A stretch of DNA of 64,000 nt from Filimonas sp. (GTDB lineage Bacteria > Bacteroidota > Bacteroidia > Chitinophagales > Chitinophagaceae): assembly GCA_017306865.1 (NCBI GenBank), contig JAFKHH010000013.1, forward strand, positions 372,001 to 436,000, given 5' to 3'. The position numbers and the translations under genes are program-made. Of this stretch, positions 33,388-42,058 are shown piece by piece. Within the stretch, counting starts at the first letter, position 1. Every line of letters begins with the position of its first letter. Under the pieces are notes generated by a model. The model was not told where the DNA came from, ran no database searches, and was given only the letters and a program-made list of their open reading frames with translations.

Positions 33388-34395
33388 CTATTGGTCAGGC
33401 GGGTTTTTCTTTGCCCGCTCCATATTTTTCCGGTTCTGCTCCTCCAGCTTTTTCTGGTTGATCTTCCCGTCTTTGTCACGCAGCGGGTCTTCGGTCGGAG
33501 CATTGCCTAGTAAAGGGTCTACACCACGCATATCTGCTTTCTGATTATACACTTTGGATATCAATACCCATTTACCATTGCGCCACTGAAAACCTTCATA
33601 GTCACCATCGGGTACCAGGGTTTCTTTTTTGCTTGTTTCTTTAGTCTCGCTCACGAGGTGGTCAAACATAACCATATCCAACTCAGGGTCATAATTCAAT
33701 CGTGCTTTTGCATCTTTTTTATATTCCAAACAGAAACGATAGGCTGGCTGCGCAGGCTTTATGCTATCCGGTTTGTATTGAAAAATATTCATTCCAAATT
33801 GCGGTTGCCCTGCCTGGTCGAAGTAAAGTACATCCATCCATTTTTTAGTGGTAGTACCGTTATTATCATCTAGCCCCAGGAGTGTATAATATTTTTTAGC
33901 GCCTTGTGTTTTCATGACCATTTTGTAATAAATAGCGCCAATCCAGTTCAGGTTACTTCTTACGGAATCTGTCGGATTTTCTGTATTCTCCGACATATCT
34001 ATAAGGGGGAATAGTTTGAGCGAGCCGTCCGTTGTGCGCATTTGTATAGCGCCACGCTGGCGGAAATAGTCTTCATCTTTCTGATACTGCCAGGTGATGA
34101 TCCTGAAGGTAGTATCCGGCGCATATATGCGTGATACTGTTTCCAGCGAGTCAAACGGATAATAGAAGGAGTTGGGCGTACGCAGGGCCCTTACGAGCGT
34201 CTGTATAAAATTGTTATCTGCTTTAAAACGGACAGATTCATCTTCATCGAAGATCATTGTTCTGCCCAATTGTTTCAGTGTGTCTTCTATAGCTGCCAGA
34301 CGTTTATGATCAGCCTTGCTAAGCTGCTGGGCATGCAGGGACAGGGAAGCACAAAAAAGGCCTGCGGCAAGAAAGAAGCGGACGTATTTAACCAT
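33388..34395 (-). CDS. Secreted protein of unknown function
   Basis: 335 residues from MVKYVRFFLAAGLFCASLSLHAQQ, a signal peptide with AxA-like cleavage; a 12-residue longer start is unlikely. The mature chain has WQYQKDEDYFRQRGAIQMR, YYTLLGLDDNNGTTTKKWMD and a proline/lysine-rich end (KNMERAKKNPPDQ). I see no catalytic motif. It lies 76 bp after the heptose operon's last gene on the same strand. Confidence 0.65.
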   Translation of the reverse strand: MVKYVRFFLAAGLFCASLSLHAQQLSKADHKRLAAIEDTLKQLGRTMIFDEDESVRFKADNNFIQTLVRALRTPNSFYYPFDSLETVSRIYAPDTTFRIITWQYQKDEDYFRQRGAIQMRTTDGSLKLFPLIDMSENTENPTDSVRSNLNWIGAIYYKMVMKTQGAKKYYTLLGLDDNNGTTTKKWMDVLYFDQAGQPQFGMNIFQYKPDSIKPAQPAYRFCLEYKKDAKARLNYDPELDMVMFDHLVSETKETSKKETLVPDGDYEGFQWRNGKWVLISKVYNQKADMRGVDPLLGNAPTEDPLRDKDGKINQKKLEEQNRKNMERAKKNPPDQ

Positions 34396-34470
34396 AGCAA
34401 CGTGTAAGTTACAATATGTGAACGTACACACTTTTAAAAAAGTGTATATGTTTAAACTTTTATGGTTTTA

Positions 34471-35025
34471 TTAATGAGTCAGTGCCTGTGCAAAATCGAG
34501 CAACGTGTTATAACGGGCATCTATATCTACATGAGGGTAAGGCGTTTCCGGGTTTGTAGTGGCCAGGTACACAGTGTGCATGCCGGCGTTGCGCCCAAAA
34601 AGCATATCGCTGGGTTTATTACCGACCATAATGCTTTTGGTAAAATCTATATGGGGGAAATCGGCTTTTGCACGATGTGCCATACCCGGATTGGGTTTGC
34701 GGTTAAAGCTCTCTTTGTCAAAATCCGGTGCAAAATAAATACGTTCAATGTGCCCGCCGGCTTGCTGTATGTGCGCCAGCATGTGTGTGTGAATGCTATG
34801 CAGATCGCTTTCCGTCATTAGCCCTTTGCCAATGCCACGCTGGTTAGTAACCAGTACAATGAGATTAAAACGCTCATGGAATATTTTCATGGCATCCAGC
34901 ACACCATCATAAAAAGTAAATTCGTCAACATTGAAGATGTAGCTCTCGCGTTTCTCGTGATTGATGACACCATCACGATCGAGAAACAAGGTCCATGATT
35001 TATCTATAGAGGAAAGGTCTAACAT
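34471..35025 (-). CDS. gmhB: HAD-family heptose bisphosphate phosphatase (GmhB-like)
   Basis: 184 residues from MLDLSSIDKSW; the longer ORF start overlaps hddC. HAD motifs: nucleophile pair D16-x-D18 in FLDRDGVI, VTNQRGIGKG (motif II), and MVGNKPSDMLFGRNAG (motifs III/IV with GN in place of GD). The zinc-binding Cys/His cluster of GmhB before RKPxPGM is missing: here the segment reads APDFDKESFNRKPNPGM. It would remove the 7-phosphate from heptose 1,7-bisphosphate. It starts 4 nt after hddC. Confidence 0.8.
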   Translation of the reverse strand: MLDLSSIDKSWTLFLDRDGVINHEKRESYIFNVDEFTFYDGVLDAMKIFHERFNLIVLVTNQRGIGKGLMTESDLHSIHTHMLAHIQQAGGHIERIYFAPDFDKESFNRKPNPGMAHRAKADFPHIDFTKSIMVGNKPSDMLFGRNAGMHTVYLATTNPETPYPHVDIDARYNTLLDFAQALTH

Positions 35026-35029
35026 AAAA

Positions 35030-35719
35030 TTATAACTCTGCCTGTGCTTTTTTGTAATCTTCAGGAATACCAATGTCTATGAAATAGGCATCTTGTACAC
35101 ATCCATACATATTTTTCGATCCGTAGAATGCTTCAAGGTAATGTTGTTCGAAAGAGAATTTTTCCGGGAAATCTTCGCTTAAAAAAGATGGCACGTTCAG
35201 TGCATACAAGCCTCCGTTGATCAGGCCTGATTCATAAAAGCGTTTTTCTTTGAAGCTGGTTATCCGCTCGTTATCATCCAGTGTAACTACGCCATACCTG
35301 TCAAACTGTTGCATAGGTTTGAGGCTTAATGTGCAGTCCGCTTTTTTATCTGCATGAAAATCAGATAATGCTTCTACATCGATATCGAAAAAGGTATCAC
35401 CGTTGGTAATAAGTACGTCGGCAGACTTTGCTTTGGAACAGCTATACTTTATAGCTCCGCCGGTACCGAGGGGTTCTTCTTCAATAATGAATTCAAGATC
35501 AAGTTCTGAATAGTGTTCCTTTATATAAGAGGCGATCACTTCGTGCATATAGCCGAGTGAAAAAATGAAACGTTCTACACCTTGTGAATGCAGGTAATTG
35601 ATCACATAACTGATAAATGGCCTGCCATGTATGGGGGCCATACATTTAGGCAGATCAGGTACTGCGCTGCGCAGGCGTGTGCCTAAACCTCCTGCCAGTA
35701 TAATAGCTTCTTTGATCAT
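35030..35719 (-). CDS. hddC: D-glycero-D-manno-heptose 1-phosphate guanylyltransferase-like
   Basis: 229 residues. The nucleotidyltransferase signature AIILAGGLGTRLRSAVPDLPKCM is at the N-terminus; EEEPLGTGGAIKY, ITNGDTFFDID with its metal Asp and GLINGGLYAL follow. Sugar-nucleotide pyrophosphorylases share these motifs, and the heptose context (gmhA, hddA, gmhB) selects HddC, which forms GDP-D-glycero-alpha-D-manno-heptose. Cytoplasmic. It is 5 bp from gmhA and 4 from gmhB. Confidence 0.85.
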   Translation of the reverse strand: MIKEAIILAGGLGTRLRSAVPDLPKCMAPIHGRPFISYVINYLHSQGVERFIFSLGYMHEVIASYIKEHYSELDLEFIIEEEPLGTGGAIKYSCSKAKSADVLITNGDTFFDIDVEALSDFHADKKADCTLSLKPMQQFDRYGVVTLDDNERITSFKEKRFYESGLINGGLYALNVPSFLSEDFPEKFSFEQHYLEAFYGSKNMYGCVQDAYFIDIGIPEDYKKAQAEL

Positions 35720-35724
35720 GCTTG

Positions 35725-36300
35725 TTAGCTAAACAGGTTTGCTTCCACTAATTCACAAATAATATGGCCTATCAGAATGTGGCTTTCCTGTATGCGTGGT
35801 GTGTCTGTAGATGGCACATTGAACAGGAAATCGCTAAGCTCTTTCATTTTGCCACCGCTTGCACCGGTAAAACCGATGGTTGTAACACCTAACTGGCGGG
35901 CTGCTTCAAATGCTTTTACAATATTGCCGGAGTTGCCGGATGTGCTTAAGCCTACCAATACATCTCCTTTATTGCCTGTACCTTCTACAATACGCGCATA
36001 GATGGCGTCATAGCTATAGTCGTTAGCAACCGCTGTCAGGTAAGACGTATTACAGTGCAAGGCCTCTGCTGGCAATGCTTTTCGATCTTTATAAAAACGG
36101 CCTGAAAACTCTGCTGCCAGGTGTTGTGCATCTGCTGCACTGCCACCATTGCCGCAAAAAAGAACTTTATGCCCGTTCCTGAATGCGTTGGCTATGCTAT
36201 CTACAGCAGCATTTATTGTTGCAAGCATTTGCTCATCTGCCAGTATCTGTTGCTTTACAGCTATAGAAGCCGCTATGATCTGTTTTACTTTGTCGCTCAT
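35725..36300 (-). CDS. gmhA: Phosphoheptose isomerase
   Basis: 191 residues, a SIS-domain protein. GHKVLFCGNGGSAADAQHLAAEF is the GmhA signature; LTAVANDYSYDAIYARI, VLVGLSTSGNSGNIVKAFE and IQESHILIGHIICELVE complete it. It isomerises sedoheptulose 7-phosphate to D-glycero-D-manno-heptose 7-phosphate, the first step of the heptose path. It sits between hddA and hddC. Confidence 0.92.
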   Translation of the reverse strand: MSDKVKQIIAASIAVKQQILADEQMLATINAAVDSIANAFRNGHKVLFCGNGGSAADAQHLAAEFSGRFYKDRKALPAEALHCNTSYLTAVANDYSYDAIYARIVEGTGNKGDVLVGLSTSGNSGNIVKAFEAARQLGVTTIGFTGASGGKMKELSDFLFNVPSTDTPRIQESHILIGHIICELVEANLFS

Positions 36301-36311
36301 TTTGTCAAATT

Positions 36312-37340
36312 TTAATTAATGGTCCAGGTAGTTAATCCATGAGAAGTGATCTGGTATGGCTTAACAACGCCGCCGAGAGATTGCAATGCTTCTATAACCT
36401 TGTACCGGCTATTGCCGGGACAATAAAACGTCATAAAGCCACCACCACCGGCACCACTTATTTTACCACCTGTTGCGCCTGCTTTTTTTGTTTCGCTATA
36501 TATCTTTTCGATCATGTCGTTAGAGATATTATGCGCCATATTTCTTTTTTGCTGAAATCCGTAATCTAAGATATTACCAATTTCGTGCAACTTTCCTTTT
36601 AATAAAGCCTCTTTCATTTGCCATGCCTGCTCTTTTAGCTGGTGCATAGCTTCAATGGATTTCTCGTTCTGTTGCGTTACGTTTTTCTGCTGCTCTTTAA
36701 TGATAGCGGCAGATTCACGGCTGGTTGCTGTAAAGTATAATACAAGATTGTTTTCCAGTTCTGTAAGATACTCCTGGCGTATGCGGAGAGGGTTTACAAT
36801 AACCTTGTCATCTTTGGAAAACTCCATAAAGTTTACTCCGCCAAAAGTTGCTGCGTACTGGTCTTGTTTGCCACCCGCCAGTTTCAGGTCGTTGCGTTCT
36901 ATCTCATAAGCGTAGTGTGCAATATCGTAATCACCTAAAGGCAGTTTTAGCATTTCTACAAAGGCGCCTAAAATGGCTACTACCAATGTAGAAGACGTGC
37001 CAAGACCGCTACCAGCAGGAGCGTCTACAAAGGTGCTAAGCTTTAGGCCTTTACAGTTGCTGATGCCGTAATCTTTCTGAATGCGGTTATAAACTCCCTT
37101 CAGCAGGTCCAGCTTACCGTTTACAGGTAATGCTGTATCCCAGTCAAATACTTCTTCTTCACCACGGTCAAATGCTCTTAATGTGATCTTATTATCGTCA
37201 GACAGCTCAATGTTTGCATGAGCGTATAAAGAAATGGTCGCATTTAAAATGGCGCCGCCATAGATGTCGCTGTAGGGGCTAACATCTGTGCCGCCTCCGG
37301 CCAGGCCTATGCGTAAAGGAGCTCTGCTTCTGAAATACAT
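36312..37340 (-). CDS. hddA: D-glycero-D-manno-heptose 7-phosphate kinase (GHMP family)
   Basis: 342 residues. GHMP motifs: APLRIGLAGGGTDVSPY at the N-terminus, the ATP loop PAGSGLGTSSTLVVAILGAF (about 110-130) and GGKISGAGGGGFMTFYC near the end. It phosphorylates the anomeric carbon to yield the 1,7-bisphosphate. HddA belongs to the alpha (GDP) branch; the ADP branch uses the unrelated HldE, so this kinase fixes the pathway type. It is 11 bp from gmhA. Confidence 0.88.
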   Translation of the reverse strand: MYFRSRAPLRIGLAGGGTDVSPYSDIYGGAILNATISLYAHANIELSDDNKITLRAFDRGEEEVFDWDTALPVNGKLDLLKGVYNRIQKDYGISNCKGLKLSTFVDAPAGSGLGTSSTLVVAILGAFVEMLKLPLGDYDIAHYAYEIERNDLKLAGGKQDQYAATFGGVNFMEFSKDDKVIVNPLRIRQEYLTELENNLVLYFTATSRESAAIIKEQQKNVTQQNEKSIEAMHQLKEQAWQMKEALLKGKLHEIGNILDYGFQQKRNMAHNISNDMIEKIYSETKKAGATGGKISGAGGGGFMTFYCPGNSRYKVIEALQSLGGVVKPYQITSHGLTTWTIN

Positions 37341-37341
37341 A

Positions 37342-38478
37342 TTACTTTTTTATGCCAGCGGCTAGTTGCTTAATGGTTGCAACCAGTGTGTGCCAGCTAT
37401 ATTTAGGCTTTTCTGCGCGAAGATGCGCTAAAAAATAGTCTTCGCCTAATTGGTACAGCTCTTTGATGCGTGTAGCAATAGACTCCGCGTCCGGCTCTGC
37501 AACCAGGCCTACTTTCCCGTCAGGAACGAGGTCAGGCAAAGCTCCTACATTGGTTACCAGCATCGGCTTTTCAAAGTGGTAGGCGAGGGGGGTAACACCG
37601 CTTTGCGTTGCATCGCGGTAAGGTTGTATTACAAAGTCAGATGCACTTAAATAATACTTCACCTCACTGTCTGTAATAAAGTCTGTATGCAGCAATAACT
37701 GGGCTTCTATTCCCAGCTTTTTTATTTGTTCATGGTAAGCCTCTTTGTCTCCGTAAAACTCACCGGCTACCAGCAATTTTATATCAGCCGTGGCCGGATC
37801 CTGCTGTAAGCGCTTCATTGCGTCAAATAAGATATCGAGCCCCTTGTATTTGCGGATAAAGCCAAAGAATAAAATGATCCTTGCCTCTTGATCGAGCGAT
37901 AGATGATTTCTTGCCGTAGTCTTGTCTACGATCGCGCCAAAATTGTCATACAAAGGGTGCACAACCAATTGAGCGGGTTTTTGTGTAAACAGGCGCAGGT
38001 CATTCATTACAGATTCACTCATCGTAATAAATGCGTCCACAGCTTTTACAAAATAAGAGGTGAAGGGCTTGTCGCCCGGCCTTTTCTCATGAGGCAGCAC
38101 ATTATCTGCTATGCAAATAATGCGGGTATGTTTGTTCTTGCGAACAATACGCAATATGGAACCAAGGCAAGGCCCCATCAACGGTAGCCAGTAACGGACA
38201 ACAATGATGTCCGGCTTGCGTTTCTTTAATTGTCGCCCTACTTTAAGCCAGTTAAGCGGATTGACAGAGTTAATGCACACATTGATTTTTAAATTCTGTG
38301 GTGCAGGCTCCGACGAATATTGCGTGGTACCGGGGAAAATGAAATTGGGGTATTGAAATGAAAATGTATCAATGGTTACATCATCCTGCTCTTGCTGAAA
38401 TTCTCTCGCCAGCCTTTCATTGAAAGATGCAAGTCCGCCACGTAATGGATGAGCTGGCCCGATGATCACTATTTTCAT
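37342..38478 (-). CDS. Glycosyltransferase family 4-type
   Basis: 378 residues from MKIVIIGPAHPLRGG (an extension to 38523 looks spurious). GT-B fold: N-terminal donor loop GPAHPLRGGLASFNERLA, C-terminal FFGFIRKYKGLDILFDAM and SASDFVIQPYRDATQSGVTPLAYH, which contains the usual E-x7-E-like pattern in degenerate form. It probably transfers a sugar, maybe the heptose, to a lipid-linked or surface glycan. Stop and next start are 2 nt apart, so expression is coupled with hddA. Confidence 0.8.
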   Translation of the reverse strand: MKIVIIGPAHPLRGGLASFNERLAREFQQEQDDVTIDTFSFQYPNFIFPGTTQYSSEPAPQNLKINVCINSVNPLNWLKVGRQLKKRKPDIIVVRYWLPLMGPCLGSILRIVRKNKHTRIICIADNVLPHEKRPGDKPFTSYFVKAVDAFITMSESVMNDLRLFTQKPAQLVVHPLYDNFGAIVDKTTARNHLSLDQEARIILFFGFIRKYKGLDILFDAMKRLQQDPATADIKLLVAGEFYGDKEAYHEQIKKLGIEAQLLLHTDFITDSEVKYYLSASDFVIQPYRDATQSGVTPLAYHFEKPMLVTNVGALPDLVPDGKVGLVAEPDAESIATRIKELYQLGEDYFLAHLRAEKPKYSWHTLVATIKQLAAGIKK

Positions 38479-38555
38479 ATTAGAATTTTTAAAACGAGAA
38501 CGCGGAAACAAAGCTGTAGGCACTATTTCCGCGTTGCTGTATAAATGGATGATGT

Positions 38556-39509
38556 TTAATTTTCCTGCGTTAAACCTAGTTTCTTTTCTATCAGGTAATT
38601 GTTTCTTTCCGTGGAGTTACGGCCGATCAGCTCGGCAACAAAACCCGCAAGGAATAATTGCATACCTACTACAATAGCTGTAAGGGCCAGGTAAAATGGT
38701 ATGCGGTTGATAACGCTGAAGTCTGAAACAAATATTTTGCCGATGAGCAGGTAAAGTACCATGCAGAAGCCGACCATGAAGCAGAGCAATCCGTAGAGAC
38801 CAAAGAAGTGCATGGGCCTTTTTCCAAACTTACCAATGAATGAGATAGTCAGCAGGTCCAGGAATCCATTGATAAAACGGTCCCATCCAAACTTAGTTAC
38901 GCCATATTTGCGTGCGCGATGCTCTACTACTTTCTCGCCGATCTTTCTAAAGCCGGCCCATTTTGCCAGCACCGGTATGTAGCGGTGCATTTCGCCAAAT
39001 ATTTCTACACTCTTTACTACGTTCTGTCTGTAAGATTTCAAACCGCAATTGAAATCATGCAATTTGATCCCGGAGCTTCTGCGTGCAGTAGCATTAAACA
39101 GTTTGGAAGGAATATTCTTTGTTAATGTGTTATCGTAGCGCTTCTTTTTCCAGCCACTTACCAGATCATAGCCATCTTCCAGTATCATGCGGCGTAGTTC
39201 AGGTATTTCATCCGGCGAGTCCTGCATGTCTGCATCCATTGTGATGATCACATCACCGTTTGCCGCTTTGAAGCCTTCGTTCAATGCCGCGGACTTACCA
39301 TAGTTACGCTGAAACTTAATGCCTTTAATATTAGGGTTGGCAACAGACAATTGCTCGATCACTTTCCAGCTATTATCAGTACTGCCATCATCTATCATTA
39401 TTACTTCGTAAGAGTAGTTGTTATCATTCATTACACGTTCTATCCATTGGGAAAGTTCCGGTAATGATTCTTCTTCGTTTAATAATGGGATGATGATTGA
39501 TAAATCCAT
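38556..39509 (-). CDS. Membrane glycosyltransferase family 2 (DPM1/GtrB-like)
   Basis: 317 residues. GT-A domain 1-230: SIIIPLLNEEESLPEL, YEVIMIDDGSTDNSW, GDVIITMDADMQDSPDEIP with the DxD motif, and HDFNCGLKSYRQ. Two C-terminal helices (about 230-255 and 270-295) anchor it, as in undecaprenyl-phosphate sugar transferases. It may make a polyprenyl-linked sugar. It lies 78 bp upstream of the GT4 gene. Confidence 0.85.
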   Translation of the reverse strand: MDLSIIIPLLNEEESLPELSQWIERVMNDNNYSYEVIMIDDGSTDNSWKVIEQLSVANPNIKGIKFQRNYGKSAALNEGFKAANGDVIITMDADMQDSPDEIPELRRMILEDGYDLVSGWKKKRYDNTLTKNIPSKLFNATARRSSGIKLHDFNCGLKSYRQNVVKSVEIFGEMHRYIPVLAKWAGFRKIGEKVVEHRARKYGVTKFGWDRFINGFLDLLTISFIGKFGKRPMHFFGLYGLLCFMVGFCMVLYLLIGKIFVSDFSVINRIPFYLALTAIVVGMQLFLAGFVAELIGRNSTERNNYLIEKKLGLTQEN

Positions 39510-39531
39510 TTTTGTTCGCTCCTGTTAATGT

Positions 39532-40041
39532 TTAATTGAACGGTGTGTTTACCTGCGGATTCTTCTTTGCAACAGCCGCACCGATTGCGGCAGCGATCGC
39601 ACCAAGAATACCGTATATCACTATAATGCCGCCTATAGCAAATGGCAGGAAGAATTTCCTGGTCATTTGTAAAGCCTGTTCTATTTGATCATCAGCCATT
39701 TTACCTTCCATTTGAGTCCTGGATGTTTCCAGTATCTTATCTATCATGTCAGGAAAAATAATTTTTAAAGCCAATGCTGTATAAATAGCCATAATGACTA
39801 TTACAACTGCTGTTGTTTTAAAGCCGTGCGCGAAGACATTACCATAAGTAACGTTGCCATTCATCTGTTTAGCGTAGTTAACGCAGGCAATAATAATTCC
39901 GATCAGCAATACGGCATAAGAAACATAGCCGAGTGTCTTGTTCTGGAACTGGTTAGTAAATTGTATGATCAGGCCGAAAATGATCAGCACGATGGAAATT
40001 ACAAGTCCGTAGACTGGGGGTGATAAAGGCTTTTTTTCCAT
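39532..40041 (-). CDS. DUF4199-type membrane protein
   Basis: 169 residues with four helices (VYGLVISIVLIIFGLII, GYVSYAVLLIGIIIACVNYAK, TTAVVIVIMAIYTALALKI, FAIGGIIVIYGILGAIAAAIG) and the family-typical sequence NGNVTYGNVFAHGFK. DUF4199 proteins are Bacteroidota-specific and of unknown role. It is placed 5 bp after the dihydroorotase-like gene and 22 bp ahead of the GT2 gene. Confidence 0.8.
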   Translation of the reverse strand: MEKKPLSPPVYGLVISIVLIIFGLIIQFTNQFQNKTLGYVSYAVLLIGIIIACVNYAKQMNGNVTYGNVFAHGFKTTAVVIVIMAIYTALALKIIFPDMIDKILETSRTQMEGKMADDQIEQALQMTRKFFLPFAIGGIIVIYGILGAIAAAIGAAVAKKNPQVNTPFN

Positions 40042-40046
40042 AATAG

Positions 40047-41312
40047 TTAATTAAGTTGGTTTACGTTTCCTTTGTGTACTGTACCCGCTACCTTCCCGGT
40101 CAGCGGCTTATCAAAGAAAGGGGAATTAATTGACTTGCTACGATTATTAGCCCTTGTTAATACAGATTTTTCCGCTGGCAGGAAAAATGTCAGGTCTGCT
40201 ACACTTCCTTCCGTTACAGATGATGTTTGCAAATCAAATATCCGGCGCACGTTCGTAGAGAACAATGCAGCTACTTTATCTGCAGGTAAAGATGGAATGG
40301 CAGTCTGCACAACAGCGTATGCCGTTTGCAGGCCGATCATGCCAGGTTTAGCATATTCAAACTCACACACCTTATTGTCCTGATTGTGCGGAATATGGTG
40401 TGAGGCAATACAATCTACATCGCCATTGAGTACACCTTCGCGCAGGGCAAGCATATCCTGCCTGGAGCGTAATACAGGCGTTACTTTCAGGTTAGTATCA
40501 TACGATTGCAGGTCCTCATCGCAGAAGGTAAGGTGGAATGGGGTGACGCTGCATGTTACCTGCAAACCATCCAGCTTAGCCGCTTTGATCAATTCAAGCC
40601 CTTTGGCAGTAGAGATGCCGCTAAAATGAAGCTTACTTTCTGTATATCTCAGTAACTCTATGTCGCGTTTTACGATCAGCTCTTCCGCCAGGGACGGAAT
40701 GCCGGGTAAGCCTAATCTTGTAGAAACAATGCCTTCATGCATAAGGCCATGCTTGCCTAAGCTGTCATCAACAGGTACTTGTACTATTACCCCGTCAAAT
40801 GCTTTTACATATTGTAAGGCTTTCAGCAACAGGCCAGGCGACTGTACAGGGTAGATCCCATCCGTAAATGCGATGGCACCACTGTTCTGCATATCATACA
40901 TTTCTGCCAGGTCTTTGCCTTCTATATTCTTTGTAACACTGCCTAACGGCAATACCGTAGTTGTTGTGGCAGTACCTTTTTGTACAATGTACTCCACCTG
41001 TGTTTTATTGCTCGTAACGGGGGCTGTGTTGGGCAGTACCAATACATGCGTATAACCGCCTGCAGTAGCTGCTGCGCTGCCCGATTCTATTGTTTCCCTG
41101 TATTCCAGGCCCGGATCGCCAAAGTGAGCAAACGAATCGACCCATCCCGGGGACACAACAAGCCCTTTTTCTGCTATAACGGTCGCATCTTTTGCATCGA
41201 TCTTGTCAGCAATAGAAGTGATTTGGCCGTTCTCAATTAAAATATCTTTTGTGGAATTGTTGTGCGGAGATTGAAGGTCTGCAACGAGTGCCTGTTGAAG
41301 TAGTATCTTCAT
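40047..41312 (-). CDS. Dihydroorotase-like protein lacking metal ligands
   Basis: 421 residues from MKILLQQALVADLQ; the longer ORF reading (to 41438) is not supported. It has the amidohydrolase fold: GWVDSFAHFGDPGLEYRET, VLPNTAPVTSN, TPVLRSRQDMLALREGVLNG. Compared with active type I dihydroorotases, HxH is F61-A-H63, the HVST His is G232, TPHH is TPF259H, and the Asp of DHAPH is H305. Such changes should abolish zinc binding. Pseudomonas PyrC' is a known inactive version that supports aspartate transcarbamoylase; a similar scaffold role is plausible. No pyrB lies in the window. Confidence 0.85.
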   Translation of the reverse strand: MKILLQQALVADLQSPHNNSTKDILIENGQITSIADKIDAKDATVIAEKGLVVSPGWVDSFAHFGDPGLEYRETIESGSAAATAGGYTHVLVLPNTAPVTSNKTQVEYIVQKGTATTTTVLPLGSVTKNIEGKDLAEMYDMQNSGAIAFTDGIYPVQSPGLLLKALQYVKAFDGVIVQVPVDDSLGKHGLMHEGIVSTRLGLPGIPSLAEELIVKRDIELLRYTESKLHFSGISTAKGLELIKAAKLDGLQVTCSVTPFHLTFCDEDLQSYDTNLKVTPVLRSRQDMLALREGVLNGDVDCIASHHIPHNQDNKVCEFEYAKPGMIGLQTAYAVVQTAIPSLPADKVAALFSTNVRRIFDLQTSSVTEGSVADLTFFLPAEKSVLTRANNRSKSINSPFFDKPLTGKVAGTVHKGNVNQLN

Positions 41313-41365
41313 GAGAAGCCTTTCAAAATTTTTTGCAATATAGGTCGATTTTTCCAAAAAGCCTT

Positions 41366-41373
41366 TACATTTG
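41366..41373 (+). promoter_or_regulatory. Exact -7 box match (TACATTTG), unclear target
   Basis: TACATTTG matches TAnnTTTG, 130 bp upstream of the tRNA gene. No suitably spaced -33 TTTG is present. It might drive the tRNA, but the distance is long. Confidence 0.25.
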
Positions 41374-41502
41374 CAACCCCGGTAAAACAAACGTTTTTGA
41401 AAGCCGTGCCCAGCTTGCGTTAGCAAGGAAATAAGCACTTCACCCCATGTATCATTAGTGTGCAGATTTCAGGCCGTTTTTCGTGTTTGTAAAAGGAATA
41501 TT

Positions 41503-41576
41503 CGGGTGGTGGCGCAGCCCGGTAGCGCACTTGTATGGGGTGCAAGGGGTCGCAAGTTCAAATCTTGTCCACCCGA
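41503..41576 (+). tRNA. tRNA-Pro (anticodon GGG)
   Basis: A 74-nt cloverleaf without encoded CCA. The acceptor stem CGGGTGG (41503-41509) pairs perfectly with CCACCCG (41569-41575), discriminator A. The anticodon stem CTTGT/GCAAG encloses loop ATGGGGT with anticodon GGG at 41537-41539. The T arm has GCAAG/CTTGT around TTCAAAT. It decodes CCC/CCU. Confidence 0.95.
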
Positions 41577-41600
41577 CTCAATGCCAGGTAAAATGATAGC

Positions 41601-41650
41601 AAAGCTTGTAAGTCTTCACTGATTTACAAGCTTTTTCATTTTAGGAATAA
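41601..41650 (+). terminator. Terminator of the tRNA-Pro gene
   Basis: AAAGCTTGTAA at 41601-41611 and TTACAAGCTTT at 41634-41644 form a perfect 11-bp stem and are followed by TTCATTTTAGG, 25 nt after the tRNA. Confidence 0.7.
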
Positions 41651-41752
41651 CCAGGAGCGTGCAGGAGCATAGAAAGGTGTGAAAGAATTTATTGAATTGT
41701 CAGAATCCTTACCGGAACTTTAAGTATCCTGGAAATCTAAATAGTAGTACCA

Positions 41753-42043
41753 ATGCTTGAGATCAGACCCAACTGCGAGAACTGCGGAACAACCTTACCG
41801 TATGATTCTGCCGAAGCAATGATTTGTACTTTTGAGTGTACTTTTTGTAAAGACTGCGTGGAGCGTATTTTGCACAACGTTTGCCCGAATTGTGGCGGAG
41901 GGTTAGAGAAACGACCTATTCGACCGAAAAGTCTTTTGGAAAAATACCCGGTTAGCGCCCAGCCGGTTCACAAACCGGTGGATGAAGCAGCATTCAGTGC
42001 TAAATTGGCGTTATTGAGAGATGTGCCTTTAGGAGAAAGGTAA
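41753..42043 (+). CDS. DUF1272 zinc-binding protein
   Basis: 96 residues. MLEIRPNCENCGTTLPYDS then ICTFECTFCKDCVERIL and CPNCGGGLEKRPIRP give four CxxC pairs, the DUF1272 signature. The family is small, cytoplasmic and of unknown function. It precedes an AraC regulator by 15 bp, so the two are probably co-transcribed. Confidence 0.88.
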   Translation: MLEIRPNCENCGTTLPYDSAEAMICTFECTFCKDCVERILHNVCPNCGGGLEKRPIRPKSLLEKYPVSAQPVHKPVDEAAFSAKLALLRDVPLGER

Positions 42044-42058
42044 AAGAGTATCCATTAA

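Noticed and set aside
34428-34445. ACACTTTT/AAAAGTGT hairpin between gmhB and the following secreted-protein gene
   Set aside because: Only eight mostly A-T pairs with a 2-nt loop and no T-tract on the minus strand; too weak to call a terminator.
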